DNA from: Chrysemys picta bellii
Lineage: Eukaryota > Chordata > Testudines > Emydidae
DNA length: 64,000 nt
Assembly: GCF_011386835.1 (NCBI RefSeq)
Contig: NC_088795.1
Coordinates: 115,523,434 to 115,587,433 of the forward strand
Direction of reading: 5' to 3'
Part shown: positions 32,746 through 44,430 of the stretch, one piece after another
Position numbering within the stretch: the stretch's first letter is position 1
Layout: each line of letters starts with the position of its first letter
Position numbers and translations under genes: made by a program
The notes under the pieces: model-generated
Seen by the model: only the letters and a program-made list of their open reading frames with translations
What the model was told of the DNA's origin: nothing
Databases searched by the model: none

Positions 32746-34520
32746 TTATGGAGGTCTTAGTCTTACTTCCATAGTTAAGAACTTTTGCATTTAAAACAGA
32801 GATTTAACTGTTTTAAGATATTTATGAATTCTTTTTAATCTCGGACCATGAAGGGGTCTGCTCAGTCTTTGAATTAAGACTCAGGGCTTCTGTAACTATA
32901 CTCTGCTGCCTATGGACTGTAGAAAGCAGAGAATAATCATACTTCAGTACACTCTTGCCAGGTTACAACACACCTGAGCCTTCTCTTATAGCAGGGGCTG
33001 GGTGCAGGGACTGATGCAGTCAGGAGGCCCTCTAAACACGGGACTGTCAGTGGGGTATTTCTGCCCATTTGAAGGTCCCTTCATGCTGCCAGCGCAGCAC
33101 AAAGCAGGCTTGGTGCAGCAGGGAACCAGGCCTTGTGCACAGCCTTCATTTATCAATATCCATATTTACTACAACTGAAATTGCAATGTTCTTCCGTGGC
33201 TCTGTTGGGCCTGTTCAGGCATAGCTGTGAGAGTTTGAGGAGCAGGATGTCTCTTATTTTATTTTTAGAATGGACAGTAGAGGAAAGAAATTTCCGACAG
33301 ATGAAAGAGCTCCATTCTAAAGAAATCAGCCCATTTATCAATATTCTCTCTCTCCCTTTAATGTTGCCAGGATTACGTATATACTTTTTGCTGAACTAAA
33401 TCTCATCTCCATGAGAAAAAAGCAGCTGTGTTCCTGACTTTGAAGCAAAATAGAGCTTCATACAAGTGAATACCACAAGAACTCACACCTTTTTGATCTA
33501 TAGTCATCTGATATTGGGTGGCAAGACCAAGAGCACAAATAAAATGTAAAGAAATGGAAAAGAGTGCTGAAATAATATTTAGAAACCAAATGTCTTTGGA
33601 GGAATCAAAATCACTCTAAACATCCTGTATTTATTTCTGGTCCTTATTTCTGTAAATTCTCTTCCTTGCCAGTGACCATCTTGCTGGTGTTAATGCCTCG
33701 GGCTTTTGTCACACTGAATGGTATATGTCTCTTATGCATGTAGAAGCTTTTTGCAAATTGACAGGTGTTCTTTTGATAAAATATATGAAAAGTCATTCAA
33801 GGCTCTGAAACTTCTTTTGGCTGATTTTTTTGTGGGGGCCTTCAACAGAGAGGAACGTGAAGTGGAGGCTTCATTATATTACTTCATGCCTGTGAGATCC
33901 TCTTCTTCAGCACTTTCTCAGCCGACTAAAGGGTGTCACTGAAATGTTATCCATGTATTGTCATGGGGAACTAGAGTACACGGGATGCTTTTCAGTGAGA
34001 GAACCACGGCTAAATCCCCAAATCTAAGCTCTTTGGTGGAAGTGCAGAATGAAGCTGATTCCTTGACTCAGACATTCATCTCTGCAAGGAACTGATCCCA
34101 GCAATGCCTGCTGAGCTTCTGCAGTCAGAAGGAATTATTGCATTTTAAAAAGTCATATAAAAGCAAGGGTTAAGCCTAGAAGATGTTATTGCAAGAACTG
34201 CCCCTCTGCAGCATAGAATCAGAACTGATTAATCACATATCATTAGAGTAGGGCAGAATTTATCCAATGGAACATTTTTCCATCACAGGATGACGATTTG
34301 TCGAAATTGAAGTGTTTCACAGCAATAGTTTGATTGCAACAAAGTTGCAACAGAACCTGCCTGGTTTCCTGCCACCTCACCCTCCTAGTTCCTCAGTAGC
34401 TTTCTTGGTGGGGTGAAGGGGAGCTGACAGCCTGGAAGCCCCAGCCACAGGTGTTGACTTTTGTTTTTGGTGGTGGGTGCTTTTGAAGAGGTGTGTGTGT
34501 TTGGGGGCAGGGGAAGTGAG
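32746..34520. other. Intergenic DNA, no gene recognised
   Basis: No coding or repeat feature is supported. Short open frames at 33133-33399 and 33718-33942 lack motifs. Confidence 0.5.
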
Positions 34521-34521
34521 A

Positions 34522-34592
34522 TTTTTTTACCCATGAAAGCTTATGCCCAAATAATTCTGTTAGTCTTTAAGGTGCCACAGGACTACTTGTTA
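34522..34592 (+). repeat. Dispersed repeat core, copy 1
   Basis: TTTTTACCCATGAAAGCTTA, ATGCCCAAATAATTCTGTTA and GTCTTTAAGGTGCCACAGGA match, in the opposite orientation, the copy at 63578-63672. I remember this core from many reptile repeats but will not name the family with certainty. Confidence 0.75.
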
Positions 34593-34890
34593 TTTTGGGG
34601 GGCAGGCGAGGCTCTGCCAGATTTGGGGGGAGGCTATTTTCAGCATATTTATACACTTCATTCATATTCTGGTTAGTGAACGTGTGTCTATCACTGGCAT
34701 CTTAATTATTATTAAAATAGTAATGAACTACATAATTACATTATCATAAATTACAGTATATTAAAATCATTGCACTAACCTACAAGTTGTCCTCACTAAC
34801 GTCCCAGTTTAAAGACATTACATCTCACTGTAGCTTTCTTAATGAAACTGTCTAGCAACACTGGCTTGTGGGTGGTCAGTACCGAGTTTA
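34593..34890. other. Short unassigned spacer
   Basis: Nothing recognisable between the dispersed repeat and the GC-rich inverted repeat. Confidence 0.5.
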
Positions 34891-34892
34891 CA

Positions 34893-35236
34893 ATGGCACC
34901 AAGGGGCCGGGCCCACACGCAGAAGGGGCCCCGGTGCCCAGTCCATGGCCTGGCCCCCTCCTTCTCCACCCACACACTGCCCCAAGGTCCTGCCCCCCTC
35001 AGCCTCTTCCCCCCTCCCCCCAAGGCTCTCCATCCCTTGCCTCCTGTGTGAGCAGCTGGCAGGGCCTTGGAGGGGGAATAGGCCAAGTGGGGACGGGGCC
35101 TCTGGGTGGAGCAGCAAGCGGGGCCTTGGGGGGAAGAGGCTGAGAGGAGGCAGGGCCTTGGGGCAGAGCATGGGTGGAGCGGGTGTGGGGCCATGGTCTG
35201 GGCACTGGGGCCCACAAAGTATTAATCTGGCCCTGA
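34893..35236. mobile_element. GC-rich foldback element
   Basis: GGTGCCCAGTCCATGGCC near 34940 pairs with GGCCATGGTCTGGGCACT near 35190. GGGCCGGGCCCAC on the left and GGGGCCCACAAAG plus TCTGGCC on the right continue the symmetry. The inside has repeated GGGCCTTGG and CCAAGGCTCTCC blocks. Overlapping long open frames on both strands are composition artefacts. It is probably a non-autonomous DNA element; target duplication not found. Confidence 0.6.
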
Positions 35237-37955
35237 GGTGCTGAGCATCCCCTATTTTTTTTGGCAGGTGCTTGAGCCCCAGAGCACCCATGGAGTCGGT
35301 GCCTATGGTCCCAGCTGCCAAGCTCCTAGGTAACTCAACTGGCAGTCAGCCATAGAGTAGGCTCCCTGGGCTCCTGGCTCCCCCTCAGTTCACCAGGCGG
35401 GATGGGGAGGGGAAGCTGGGAATCTGAAAGCCCTCCTTGCATTGCTTCCAAATTATTCCAAATCATAACTAAATAAAATGTAGAAATATTGAAATCCTTC
35501 ATTAATGGGAATTGCCTGTCTCGCATAGCTCTGTCACGGGTCCTACACGCTGTCATTAGCTACGGTGATTCTATTTAACCTAAGTGATAGAGCTCTCCGC
35601 TTTTTGGAGCAGGCAGACCTAAGTTCTGTTCCTACTGTGTTAGGGCATTTTTTCTCCTCTATGTGACTGAAACAGGAAGTTCAAGGTGACTTGTTAGTAG
35701 TATTTATTAAACTAATGGAGAAAGAAGGAAGCACACATCCCCTTTCCCATAACAGGGGATATATTTCCTGATTTTTGCATTTATTTTTAACCAAACTATC
35801 TACTACTTCAATGTATTTCAGGGGAATTAGATGGGGTGTACTTTTCTGCCCAGGTAACTATGCCTGTTTATAACTGGTAGGTTCTGAACCACAGGAAATG
35901 GGGGAGATGGACCCTTGCTATGAAGATTCCTTTCAGCAATTAACTTTGGCCATGTTCTCCGCCAGTTTTAACATTGTTGTATGGAAACATTAGTTTGGGA
36001 CTAGAGGAGTATTCTAATAACTGCCAAGAAGAGAGCTGCTGTAGCCTGAAAGATGCGAGCTTTGTTGGCAGTTCTGGTCTGTGATTGGAGGAAGGGTGGA
36101 GAGTTCCAGACTGCTTCACAAGAGAAGCTGTTATGATCAAGCTGCAGGCCCAAGGTAGATTACTGAAAAGGATAGAATGAGGTCAAGGATTCACTCTGGC
36201 TGGCTGACTATAACACAAGGGAGATGGGAAGCAGCTGAGGGGTGGTGCCAGATTCCTCACCTCCTCTCCTATCACACCCCTGGCACTTTTCCATTGCTTA
36301 TCCAGCTCAATGCCTTGATGTGCTTTAGGATGTTTTTTTTCCCCTCTGACACAACCCTCCTTATTGAAGGAGAATCTTCAGTAACAAATATCTGGTTATA
36401 AAATAAAATAAAATAAAGTTATTTAAAAAAAATACAAGGCTGCAATGATTATGCCGGGTCACAGCTGGATTAGGAAGGGAGGAACTACTGTCTAAGACTC
36501 TGCTGGAAACAGGAAATAGCGAGAAAGAACTCTCAAAGCTGAGGTGTTAACTAAGTTCTCCGTTTGTTGTGGCACAGGAAAATGCAGCAAATATCTGAAG
36601 GAATTTATAAAACTTGTTTGGTAAAATTCCAGAAAGTATAGACAATTATGTCTTACTTCCTGTACAGTACCGTAGCATGAACCTCTTGTATTCTAGCCTG
36701 AACCTAGGGATGCAGGACAGTGAATCTATTCATTCAGCAATCATATTTATAGAGCTCTATGGTACATTTTGTTTAGAAGATAACCCACTTGGAATGTTTT
36801 CCTGCAATGTGATATTTTTAAATGATATTTTAACCTTTTTTTTTCAAATTGCATATTGAGGAGGATAGCCCGTAAGCTTGTTTGTTTCACAGGTAGGTGA
36901 ATGATAGAGTCAGTCGTTGAGGGAAGCCCTCTAAGCAAGAGACCAAATCTGCTGTTAGCTTGAGTATTTGACATCTACTGAAGAAGGGAAAGGATATGAT
37001 TTGAATTTTGCTGTTTGGGATGAGGATGCTGCTCATATTATAATACTCCTGCAATCGAGAAGATGCACAAAAGCTCAGTTGATATTAGCAGGAATATCAA
37101 GGGAATTCAAATTAGACATGCTCATTGTGGATCAAAGACTCCACTTACATTGCTGTTCTCTCATGTTGGGGAAAGCTGAGGATTCCATTTCAAGGAAAAC
37201 AAAGATATTTCTTCTTCATTGCTTTGAATCTCAGTGACCTAACTAACTGGGATCCTGGATTTTTTTTTAATATGAAATCTCTCTGCAAAAAGTAAGCTTC
37301 ACATCTCTGACTCTAGATAATTTGAATTCCTATGTCTATGCTGCCAGCTATGCACAATTCTTTCTTATACAAAGAATTACATTTAAGACTAAAGCACTAA
37401 GCTGAATTGAATCTTTACATCATGATGGATAGACTCATTTATAGTACATTCCTAATAGGGTCTTGCCATCAAAAATACTTGGTTTTGTTTGAATGCTTAC
37501 TGCCAGCAAGTTCAAAATGTAAATATCATTTCTTATCAGCTTACAAAGGTGATGAAAAATTGGTTATGAGACAGTAAAGGTGAACTGTTTTGCTAGAATT
37601 AAGAAAAAGTCAGGAAAAGCAGGATATTGAGAGCGTACAAACTAAAGCTCTGTTTCCTGATGGCAGAAGTTTGATACATACTGATACACCAGGAGGATAG
37701 CCCTGCATTAAAAAAAAAAATCTAATCTGTGATGGTCAAATTAACAGAAATTTCCTATTAGAAAAGTAGGGAATTCTATAACTGCTGCTTTTACAATAAT
37801 AATAAAGACATGGGCTTGTTTAAGCAGCATCTGTAGAAACGAAATCTATTTGTTTAATTTTATTACCAATTGCATGTAGTAGGCACACTGTACACCAGCA
37901 CAGACAATTTGGCATGTACTATATGTTACCTTCAAATCAGAGAGGACTGTTTTCA
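35237..37955. other. Intergenic DNA, no gene recognised
   Basis: No gene, RNA or clear repeat. An AAAAT/AAATA simple stretch lies near 36400-36435. Confidence 0.5.
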
Positions 37956-37959
37956 GAAC

Positions 37960-39110
37960 TAGAACATAAGCATGGCCATATTGGGTCAGACCAAAGGTCC
38001 ATCTAGGCCAGTGTTTTGTCTTCTGAAAGTGGCCAATGCCAGGTGCCCAGGGGGAATGAACAGAACAGGAAATCATCAAGCAATCCATCCTGTTGCCCAT
38101 TCCCAGCTTCTGGCAAACAGAGTCTAGGAGCACCAACCCTGTCCATCCTGGCTAATTGCCATTGATGGACATATCCTCCATTAATTTATCTAGTTTATTT
38201 GTGAACCCTGTTATAGTCTTGGCCGTCACAACATCCTCCGGCAAGGAGTTCCACAGATTGACTGTGTGTTGTAGGAAAAAAACCTTCCTTTTGTTTGTTT
38301 TAAATCTGCTGCCTATTAATTTCATTTGGAGACCTCTATTTCTTGTGTTATGAGAAGGAGTAAATAACACTTCCTTATTTACTTTCTCCACACCAGTTAT
38401 GATTTTGTAAACCTCTATCATATCCTCTGTTAGTTGTCTCTTTTCCAAGCTGAAAATTCCCAGTCTTATTAATCTCTCCTCATATGGCAGCTATTCCATA
38501 CCCCTACTCGTTTTGTTGCCCTTTTCTGAACCTTTTCCAGTTCCAATATATCTTTTTTGAGATGGGGCGACCACATCTTCAGGCAGTATTCAAGATGTGG
38601 GAGTACCATGAACTTATATAGAGGCAATATGATAAGACAAAAAATATCTATCACTTTCTTAATGATTCCCAACATTCTGTTTTCTTTTTTGACTGATGCT
38701 GCACATTGAGTGGATGTTTTCAGAGAACTATCCACAATGACTCCAAGATTCCTTTCTTGAGTGGTAACAGCTGATTCAAACCCCATCATGTTATATGTAT
38801 AGTTGGGATTATGTTTTCCAATGTGCATTACTTTGCATTTATCAACATTGAATTTCATCTGCCATTTTGTTGCCCAGTCACCCAGTTTTGAGAGATTCTT
38901 TTGTAGCTCTTCACAGTCTGTCTGGGACTTAACTATCTTGAGTAGTTTTGTATCATCTGCAAATTTTGCCATCTCACTGTTTACCCCTTTCTCCAGATCA
39001 TTTATAAATAAGTTGAATAGGATTGGTCCGAGGACTGACCCTTGGGGAACACCACTAGTTACCCCTCTCCATTCTGAGAATTTACCATTAATTAATTCTG
39101 AGTGATCTGG
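37960..39110 (-). mobile_element. 5'-truncated CR1 with RT, frameshifted
   Basis: The minus-strand CR1 starts at about 39110 with SELINGKFSEWRGVTSGVPQ. It continues with GSVLGPILFNLFINDL, MAKFADDTKLLKIV (FADD box), WATKWQMKFNVDKCKVMHIG, ERNLGVIVDSSLKTS and LEYCLKMWSPHLKKDILEL. A frameshift near 38460 is followed by [25 protein letters not shown] and WNSLPEDVV. The 3' UTR at 37960-38160 includes the complement of CCATATTGGGTCAGACCAAA and GGCCAATGCCAGGTGCCC, the same subfamily as the outer CR1 at 19.3 kb. Endonuclease and ORF1 are missing. Confidence 0.88.
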
Positions 39111-40560
39111 GATGAAACTTCTACTTTGAATCAGACAGAATAGGGACTTGAACCTAGGTCTCCCACATCCCAGGCTAGGGCCACCAACAAACCCTCTACC
39201 TGAGCGGAAAGCTGAGGCAACAGCCAGGCAACAGCCTGACAACAGACACTTTATCACATTTGAGTTTCCATGAAAGTGTGTACAGTGTTTTGCTTTCATT
39301 TCAATGTGGACCAAACACAAATTTCAAAACCTTGAAAGTTACTGCCAAATGAAATTGTCTGTCAGTCAGCTTGAGCCTTCATGATTTATTAGTATGGTTT
39401 GCGGAGTCATAGAAGATCAGTGCTGTTGACATATTAACATTTAATCCAATGCCTTCTGTGCACTGTGGAAATTGCCCCACACACTGTCGACAGCACCTGC
39501 AACAATTTTTAAGGGAACTTTCAAAACAAACCCTCTTGGTAACAAACTAATGAAGGTATAAGCTGGGAGTTGCAGCTCCTCCGCTGAAATCTGCTGCCAC
39601 TTGCATGACAACATCTGATACAATATCTCTTTTCAAATACAGGGCTGAACTGCACCTTTCAGGAACTAGCCCAAATAGCGGGGTGGTATAGAACAACAAT
39701 ACCCATAGTGGTGCCTCAAAGAGGCACAGTCTTTTCCCCAGTTCCCTGGTATAAGACATCCCCATGCTGTTCATTTCAGGCATGATTAGAATCACTGCAA
39801 TTTTGCTGTCCCTTATGTCAGCCAAGCAGTGGGTGAAATCCTTTGAGTCCTCCCACCCTCTGCACACCCATTTAAGGACCAGGCAGTTTGGCCACATGGG
39901 TCTTTCTGAAAAAAAAAAACATTATCTGTATAGTTCCAACTAGATTCTGCCTTATTCATGTGGGCAAGCTCTTATACAGATTGTCTCATTGACCTCAGTG
40001 GGACTACATGAGTACATGCTCGCCAGTATGAGTAGAAGCTTCACAAGCTAGTCCTTAATGACTGGAAGATTTTGTAATAAGCAGGATTAATGTGGTGAAG
40101 TGTTTTCCTCTCTCCTACCCTGGTGTTCATGGAGTCCTGATCACCTAAATTCTACAGAAGATGGACATTTTCATGAATCTTAATTGTCGTCACTCTGATG
40201 CAGAACTGAGCATTCCTGTCTTTGAGGAGTTTCCTATCTGTGTAATGGACAAATTTGAACAGATTCAGGTGCAAGTCAGCTCATTCCATCTCAAAAACTG
40301 AGGCACCAAACACAAACTCAGTATTAGTTGGCTTGGGACAAAAAGTACTCCTTCCATAAATGCTGTATACCTCCGTGTTACACCCTCTCCTCTCGAGCCC
40401 ACCCTGAGAAAACTAAAGCCCAGGTTAGCATACTAAACAACATTCTCAGCAAGCTGGTTACATCAAAGTGGGGGGCAGACCCATCCACTCTGTGATCAAT
40501 AGCAGTGTCACTTTGCTACTTCTCCATTGAATAAGCCTGTGCAGTGTGGGCACAATCCCC
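39111..40560. other. Intergenic DNA, no recognised gene
   Basis: GACTTGAACCTAGGTCTCCC around 39147-39166 resembles the B-box side of a tRNA-derived SINE but is too short to define. A 116-codon minus-strand open frame at 39547-39897 has no motif I recognise. A degraded hairpin-MITE core (CATTGACCTCAGTGGGA) lies near 39990. Confidence 0.4.
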
Positions 40561-40904
40561 TCACTTTAAGAAACTAGATCCTATATTTAACTCGCCTGCT
40601 GCTAAATTGCAGGATGTCTTAAGCCACCCACGTCAATAGTCTTTATATCCTCACAGGTATTGATCCTTCTGATATACACTGGGAAGTTGCTAATAGAGTC
40701 ACATGCACAAGGCAATGTATAGATCCCAGACATCTGCAATATAACACGACTACTGAGTCGACGGATGTCATGAAGAAGTTTTCTTGCCACCGATAAAGCC
40801 CTAACACTGTCACCCAAATAGACATGGGCTCAGTTATGGCTACAAGAGTAGAGAATGGCCCTGTGCACTCTGGCTTCCACCAGTTGAGCTACTACCACCT
40901 GCTA

Positions 40905-41140
40905 CAAATCAGCCCTGGGCCTATGTGGCATTGCCTTAATCAACTCTGCACTGGAGTTGGCCCGTCTAGAGACAATGCTCAAGTAGGACTACGTCACTGG
41001 TCCCGGTACCTGTGACTGCACCAGAGAGCCTCCAAATATGATGCACCTCCTTCAGTGCCAGCTGCCTGAACATGAATGTTCTTCCAGAGACCTGGCGGAG
41101 TGCAGTGATCAGGCAATTGTATGTGCATGGATGTGGCGGG
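40905..41140 (+). pseudogene. C-terminal end of another LINE ORF2
   Basis: The frame reads WHCLNQLCTGVGPSRDN and RHWSRY. After a frameshift at about 41012 it reads CDCTREPPNMMHLLQC, QLPEHECSSRDLAECSDQA and IVCAWMW. The LNxLxTGVG helix followed by CxC...H...C is the same module as at 31.6-31.9 kb but with different spacing and tail (ECSSRDLA in place of LDIxL), so it comes from a different LINE lineage. No upstream RT motifs are readable. Confidence 0.55.
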
Positions 41141-41783
41141 AAGCAGTACGAGGACACAGCAAACAGAAGATCAGATTCACAACAAATTGTGAGCAGATGA
41201 CAGGTCTGATTGGGAGGGGGAATATGCAATATCTTCTTTGCTAGGGGAGTTGTTCTGTTTTGCTCACCTACAGTGTTGTTTTTATTTCTCATATTTCTCT
41301 GGGGGCCAAATCCTGAGAGGTGCTGAGCCCACAACTCCAACTGAAGCTAAATGGAGTAGTAGGTGTCTTAATACCATAAGATTTGACCCATTAATTATAA
41401 ACTGTTTTGAACATTGATCTAGAATTTATTTTTCTCTAAAGTGGCGTGCACATTTAATGTGCTGAATAAACACATCTACACATAAACACCCTAAAAAGCA
41501 ACCATCTCTCCCTCATTTAATTCTCCCTCCCACCTCTTGTCATGGACTACACCTGCAGATGTAGGGACATCTGCAGAAATATTCTCTGTGTGATCCCTGG
41601 ATGTTTCTCTAGTATATCCCCACACACTTGCAATCCTTGTTCAGGCTTCTGTCTTGTATTATGATTTTATTATTATTTCCATAGGCTGTGGTTTAACAAG
41701 TTGTATCTCTTTTGGCTATTTATTTTTAGGGTAGGCTATGAGTGTATAGGAAATAAACCCTCTGCTATTCTTTTTTCAGGTAT
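41141..41783. other. Intergenic DNA, no gene recognised
   Basis: No supported feature up to the target duplication of the solo LTR. Confidence 0.5.
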
Positions 41784-41788
41784 GTAAC

Positions 41789-42614
41789 TGTCATAACTAT
41801 AAAGGGAAGGGTAACAGCTCTCCTGTGTACAGTACTATAAAATCCCTCCTGGCCAGAGACTCCAAAATCATTTTATCTGTAAAGGGTTAAGAAGCCCAGG
41901 TAACCTGGCTGACACCTGACCCAAAGGACCAATAAGGGGACAAGATACTTTCAAATCTTGGCGGGGGGTGTGTGTGTGGAAGGCTTTTGTTTGTGCTCTT
42001 TGTTTGGGAAGTTGTTCGCTCTTGGGACTGAGAGGGACCAGACATCAATCCGGGTTCTCCAAATCTTTCTGAACAAGTCTCTCATATTTCAAACTTGTAA
42101 GTAAACAGCCAGGCATGGCGTGTTAGTTTATCTTTGTTTTCTCAACTTGTAAATGTACCTTTTTGCTGGAGTGTTTATCTCTGTTTGCTGTAACTTTGAA
42201 CCTAAGGCTAGAGGGGATTCCTCTGGGCTCTTTAAGTTTGATTACCCTGTAAAGTTATTTTCCATCCTGATTTTACAGAGATGATTTTTACCTTTTCTTT
42301 AATTAAAAGACTTCTTTTTAAGAACCTGATTGATTTTCCTTGTTTTTAGATCCAAGGGGGTTGGATCTTGATCCACCAGGAGTTGGTGGAAGGGAGGAGG
42401 GGGAATGGTTAATTTCTCCTTGTTTTAAGATCCAAGGGGTTTGGATCTGTATTCACCAGAGAATTGGTGAAGAGTCTCTCAAGGCTACCCAGGGAAGGGA
42501 ACTAGCTTTGGGAGTGGTGGCAGCGGACCAGATCTAAGCTGTTAAGCTTAGAAGTTTTCATGCAGGCCCCCACATTTGTACCCTAAAGTTCAACGTGGGG
42601 AAGCAGCCTTGACA
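41789..42614 (+). mobile_element. Solo LTR, 826 bp, with perfect 5-bp target duplication
   Basis: It starts TGTCATAACTATAAAGGGAA and ends GCAGCCTTGACA. GTAAC is present at 41784-41788 and 42615-42619. Internal landmarks are GGTTAAGAAGCCCAGGTAAC, CTGACACCTGACCCAAAGGA, ATTACCCTGTAAAGTTATTT, and a near-duplicate pair of GATCCAAGGGG...GGATCT units at 42349-42460. I remember many turtle copies with this layout. There are no internal retroviral genes, so it is a solo LTR. The single long open frame across 42340-42537 is not meaningful. Confidence 0.88.
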
Positions 42615-42619
42615 GTAAC

Positions 42620-43402
42620 ATTACTCTGTGTTCTGCTTTTTATGTAGATGTACTTCCAAATCCTGTACAGAGCACTGCCCCCAAGAATACACACACTGTT
42701 GACTTGTTGTTGAATCTCATTACATTTTACCCTATTTTCTGTATTATTGTTTGTTCTCTCCAAAATATTGTAACCATCATTGTGCTGTAAGTTATTATGC
42801 GTCTCCCCAGGTCAGTCTGTGAAGCTCAGTTCAACTTCTTGCTGACTCCTCTAATTCTGAAGTGATGCAGACATGAAGGCACTGGGCTCACTTTTAAACA
42901 CCAAAAGTAATGTATCTTGTTCCTTATGAGCTTACAGTCAAGTTCTCAAATTCCCCTCTGTTTCAGCAGCTTTGTAGATGCAAACTCTTGGTGGCAATTA
43001 CATTTTCTCCCAGTCTAATGGTCAGATTTTTAGCATCATTTACTGCAAGCCTAGAGGTTTTAGCTTTGAAATGAAGTATGAGCCTGCTGACTACTTCAAC
43101 ACTATGCTCTTTGGGTAGCTGTTTGGTCAGCTCACTACTGCTTTACTAATAAAGCTTCATTATTCTCTGCTACAAAAAGTACCTGAAACTATACCAGCAC
43201 AAACAACCATACCTATTTAAGGCTGCAGTTTCAGTGTAGATGGAAAGGATGTGTTGGCACAGTCATAAGATTAGTAGATTTTTAACCTCCTGTGTTACTT
43301 TTATGGAGATGCTTGCACACACATGATCCTAGGGATTTTGGCCTTAAGTATTAAAGGCTGATCATGCCAAACTTTGGCTGCCTAAAATTAAGTACCGAAA
43401 AG
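42620..43402. other. Intergenic DNA, no gene recognised
   Basis: Nothing supported beyond generic AT-rich sequence. Confidence 0.5.
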
Positions 43403-43549
43403 CCCTGATTCTCATTTACACACTGATGGTGCTCTGGCAGTGTAAAGGGACCATAAAGTGGGCACAAATTACATTTATTCGTATTTTACAGAGCTTTTCC
43501 AGAGTAAGCTATTTTTAAAGTGGCCATAGTGCAAATGTGAGTCAGGGCC
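43403..43549. mobile_element. 147-bp MITE
   Basis: CCCTGATTCTCATTTACACA at the left and GTGCAAATGTGAGTCAGGGC at the right are terminal inverted repeats with a few mismatches. The centre is A/T-rich with ACAGAGCTTTTCCAGAG. Confidence 0.62.
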
Positions 43550-43904
43550 CTTAATCTACATTAATTACAATGGGAATCGTGGCTGCTAAGCACTTTGGAT
43601 CATCACTTCACTTATTTAGCTGCCCACATATGGCTTTAGAAGCTGAATTTTAGGAATCCAAGTTAGGATTTTTTATTTTAGTAGCATTTAGATTTTCAAT
43701 AATCTACAGTATGCTAGCAATCATTGGAGTTATTCCAGTTTTACATGGGTTTAATGGAGAAGAGAATTTTGCCCTATTTCTTCATATGCAACTAACTCAG
43801 ATCACACTTACTCCTATAATAATTGCTAACCCCTACAAATCCTAATTTTCTAGACAGATTTGGACTCCATTCCAAATTCTTCACAGAAATTTATATACCT
43901 GTGA

Positions 43905-44430
43905 TATGGTGGACCCAAAGGCTAAAGGCCCCAGGGCTCTGCCACACCCACCCCAGGAAAAGAGCAGTGGTGAGGTCCTCCAAGCAGGCTAGAGTGGCTG
44001 CAGGGGAAGCAGCCAATCAGGGCCCAGGAGGGCCATATAAAAGGAGCTGCAGAACAGTGCTGCAGTTAGTTACTGCTAGAGCTGAAGAAGAAAGGATTGC
44101 AGGCCCAGCTGCCTGGAAGAGCAGCAGGGCCATGGACAGCTCAGTGTGGGCAAGGACCCAGGGAGTGAGAGGCTCCTGGCTGGTTGGTAGGACTGAGCCA
44201 AAGACATTCTGCTAGCAGGGACTGGGGGAGAAATGGAGGAGCTCCTGGCTCGTTGTAGCCCTTGAGTAAGGACTGAGCATGGGGAGGGCCACAGGAAGAT
44301 AGCCTCTCCAGGGAGGAAGCCCTGGGATACAGCCCCATACCAGGGCTGGACTGGCTTAAAGACTGTGAACACACCCAATGAGAGGTGGCATTCCCAAGAG
44401 GTGGTGCTGACCCCAGTAAATATTACAAGT
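43905..44430 (+). mobile_element. Probable LTR with TATA box
   Basis: The stretch is GC-richer than its surroundings and has GGGCCATATAAAAGGAGCTG at about 44028-44047 (TATA box), a G/A-rich segment after it and TGTGATATGGTGG as a possible left terminus. It looks like other turtle LTR promoters from memory, but no poly(A) signal or target duplication was located. The 130-codon open frame at 43823-44215 has no domain. Confidence 0.42.

Noticed and set aside
34796..35321. Open frames of 100-160 codons on both strands in GC-rich DNA
   Set aside because: They overlap in several frames, are Pro/Gly/Arg/Leu-rich and lie inside an inverted repeat; they are artefacts of high GC.
39145..39185. Possible tRNA gene or SINE (GACTTGAACCTAGGTCTCCC)
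   Set aside because: Only a B-box-like stretch is present; no matching A box or cloverleaf could be drawn.
39441..39897. Minus-strand open frames of 60 and 116 codons
   Set aside because: No known motif, no start or splice context, and no repeat copy in this window to compare; not enough to call a gene.
43823..44215. 130-codon plus-strand open frame
   Set aside because: It crosses the putative LTR boundary and the TATA box and has no domain.
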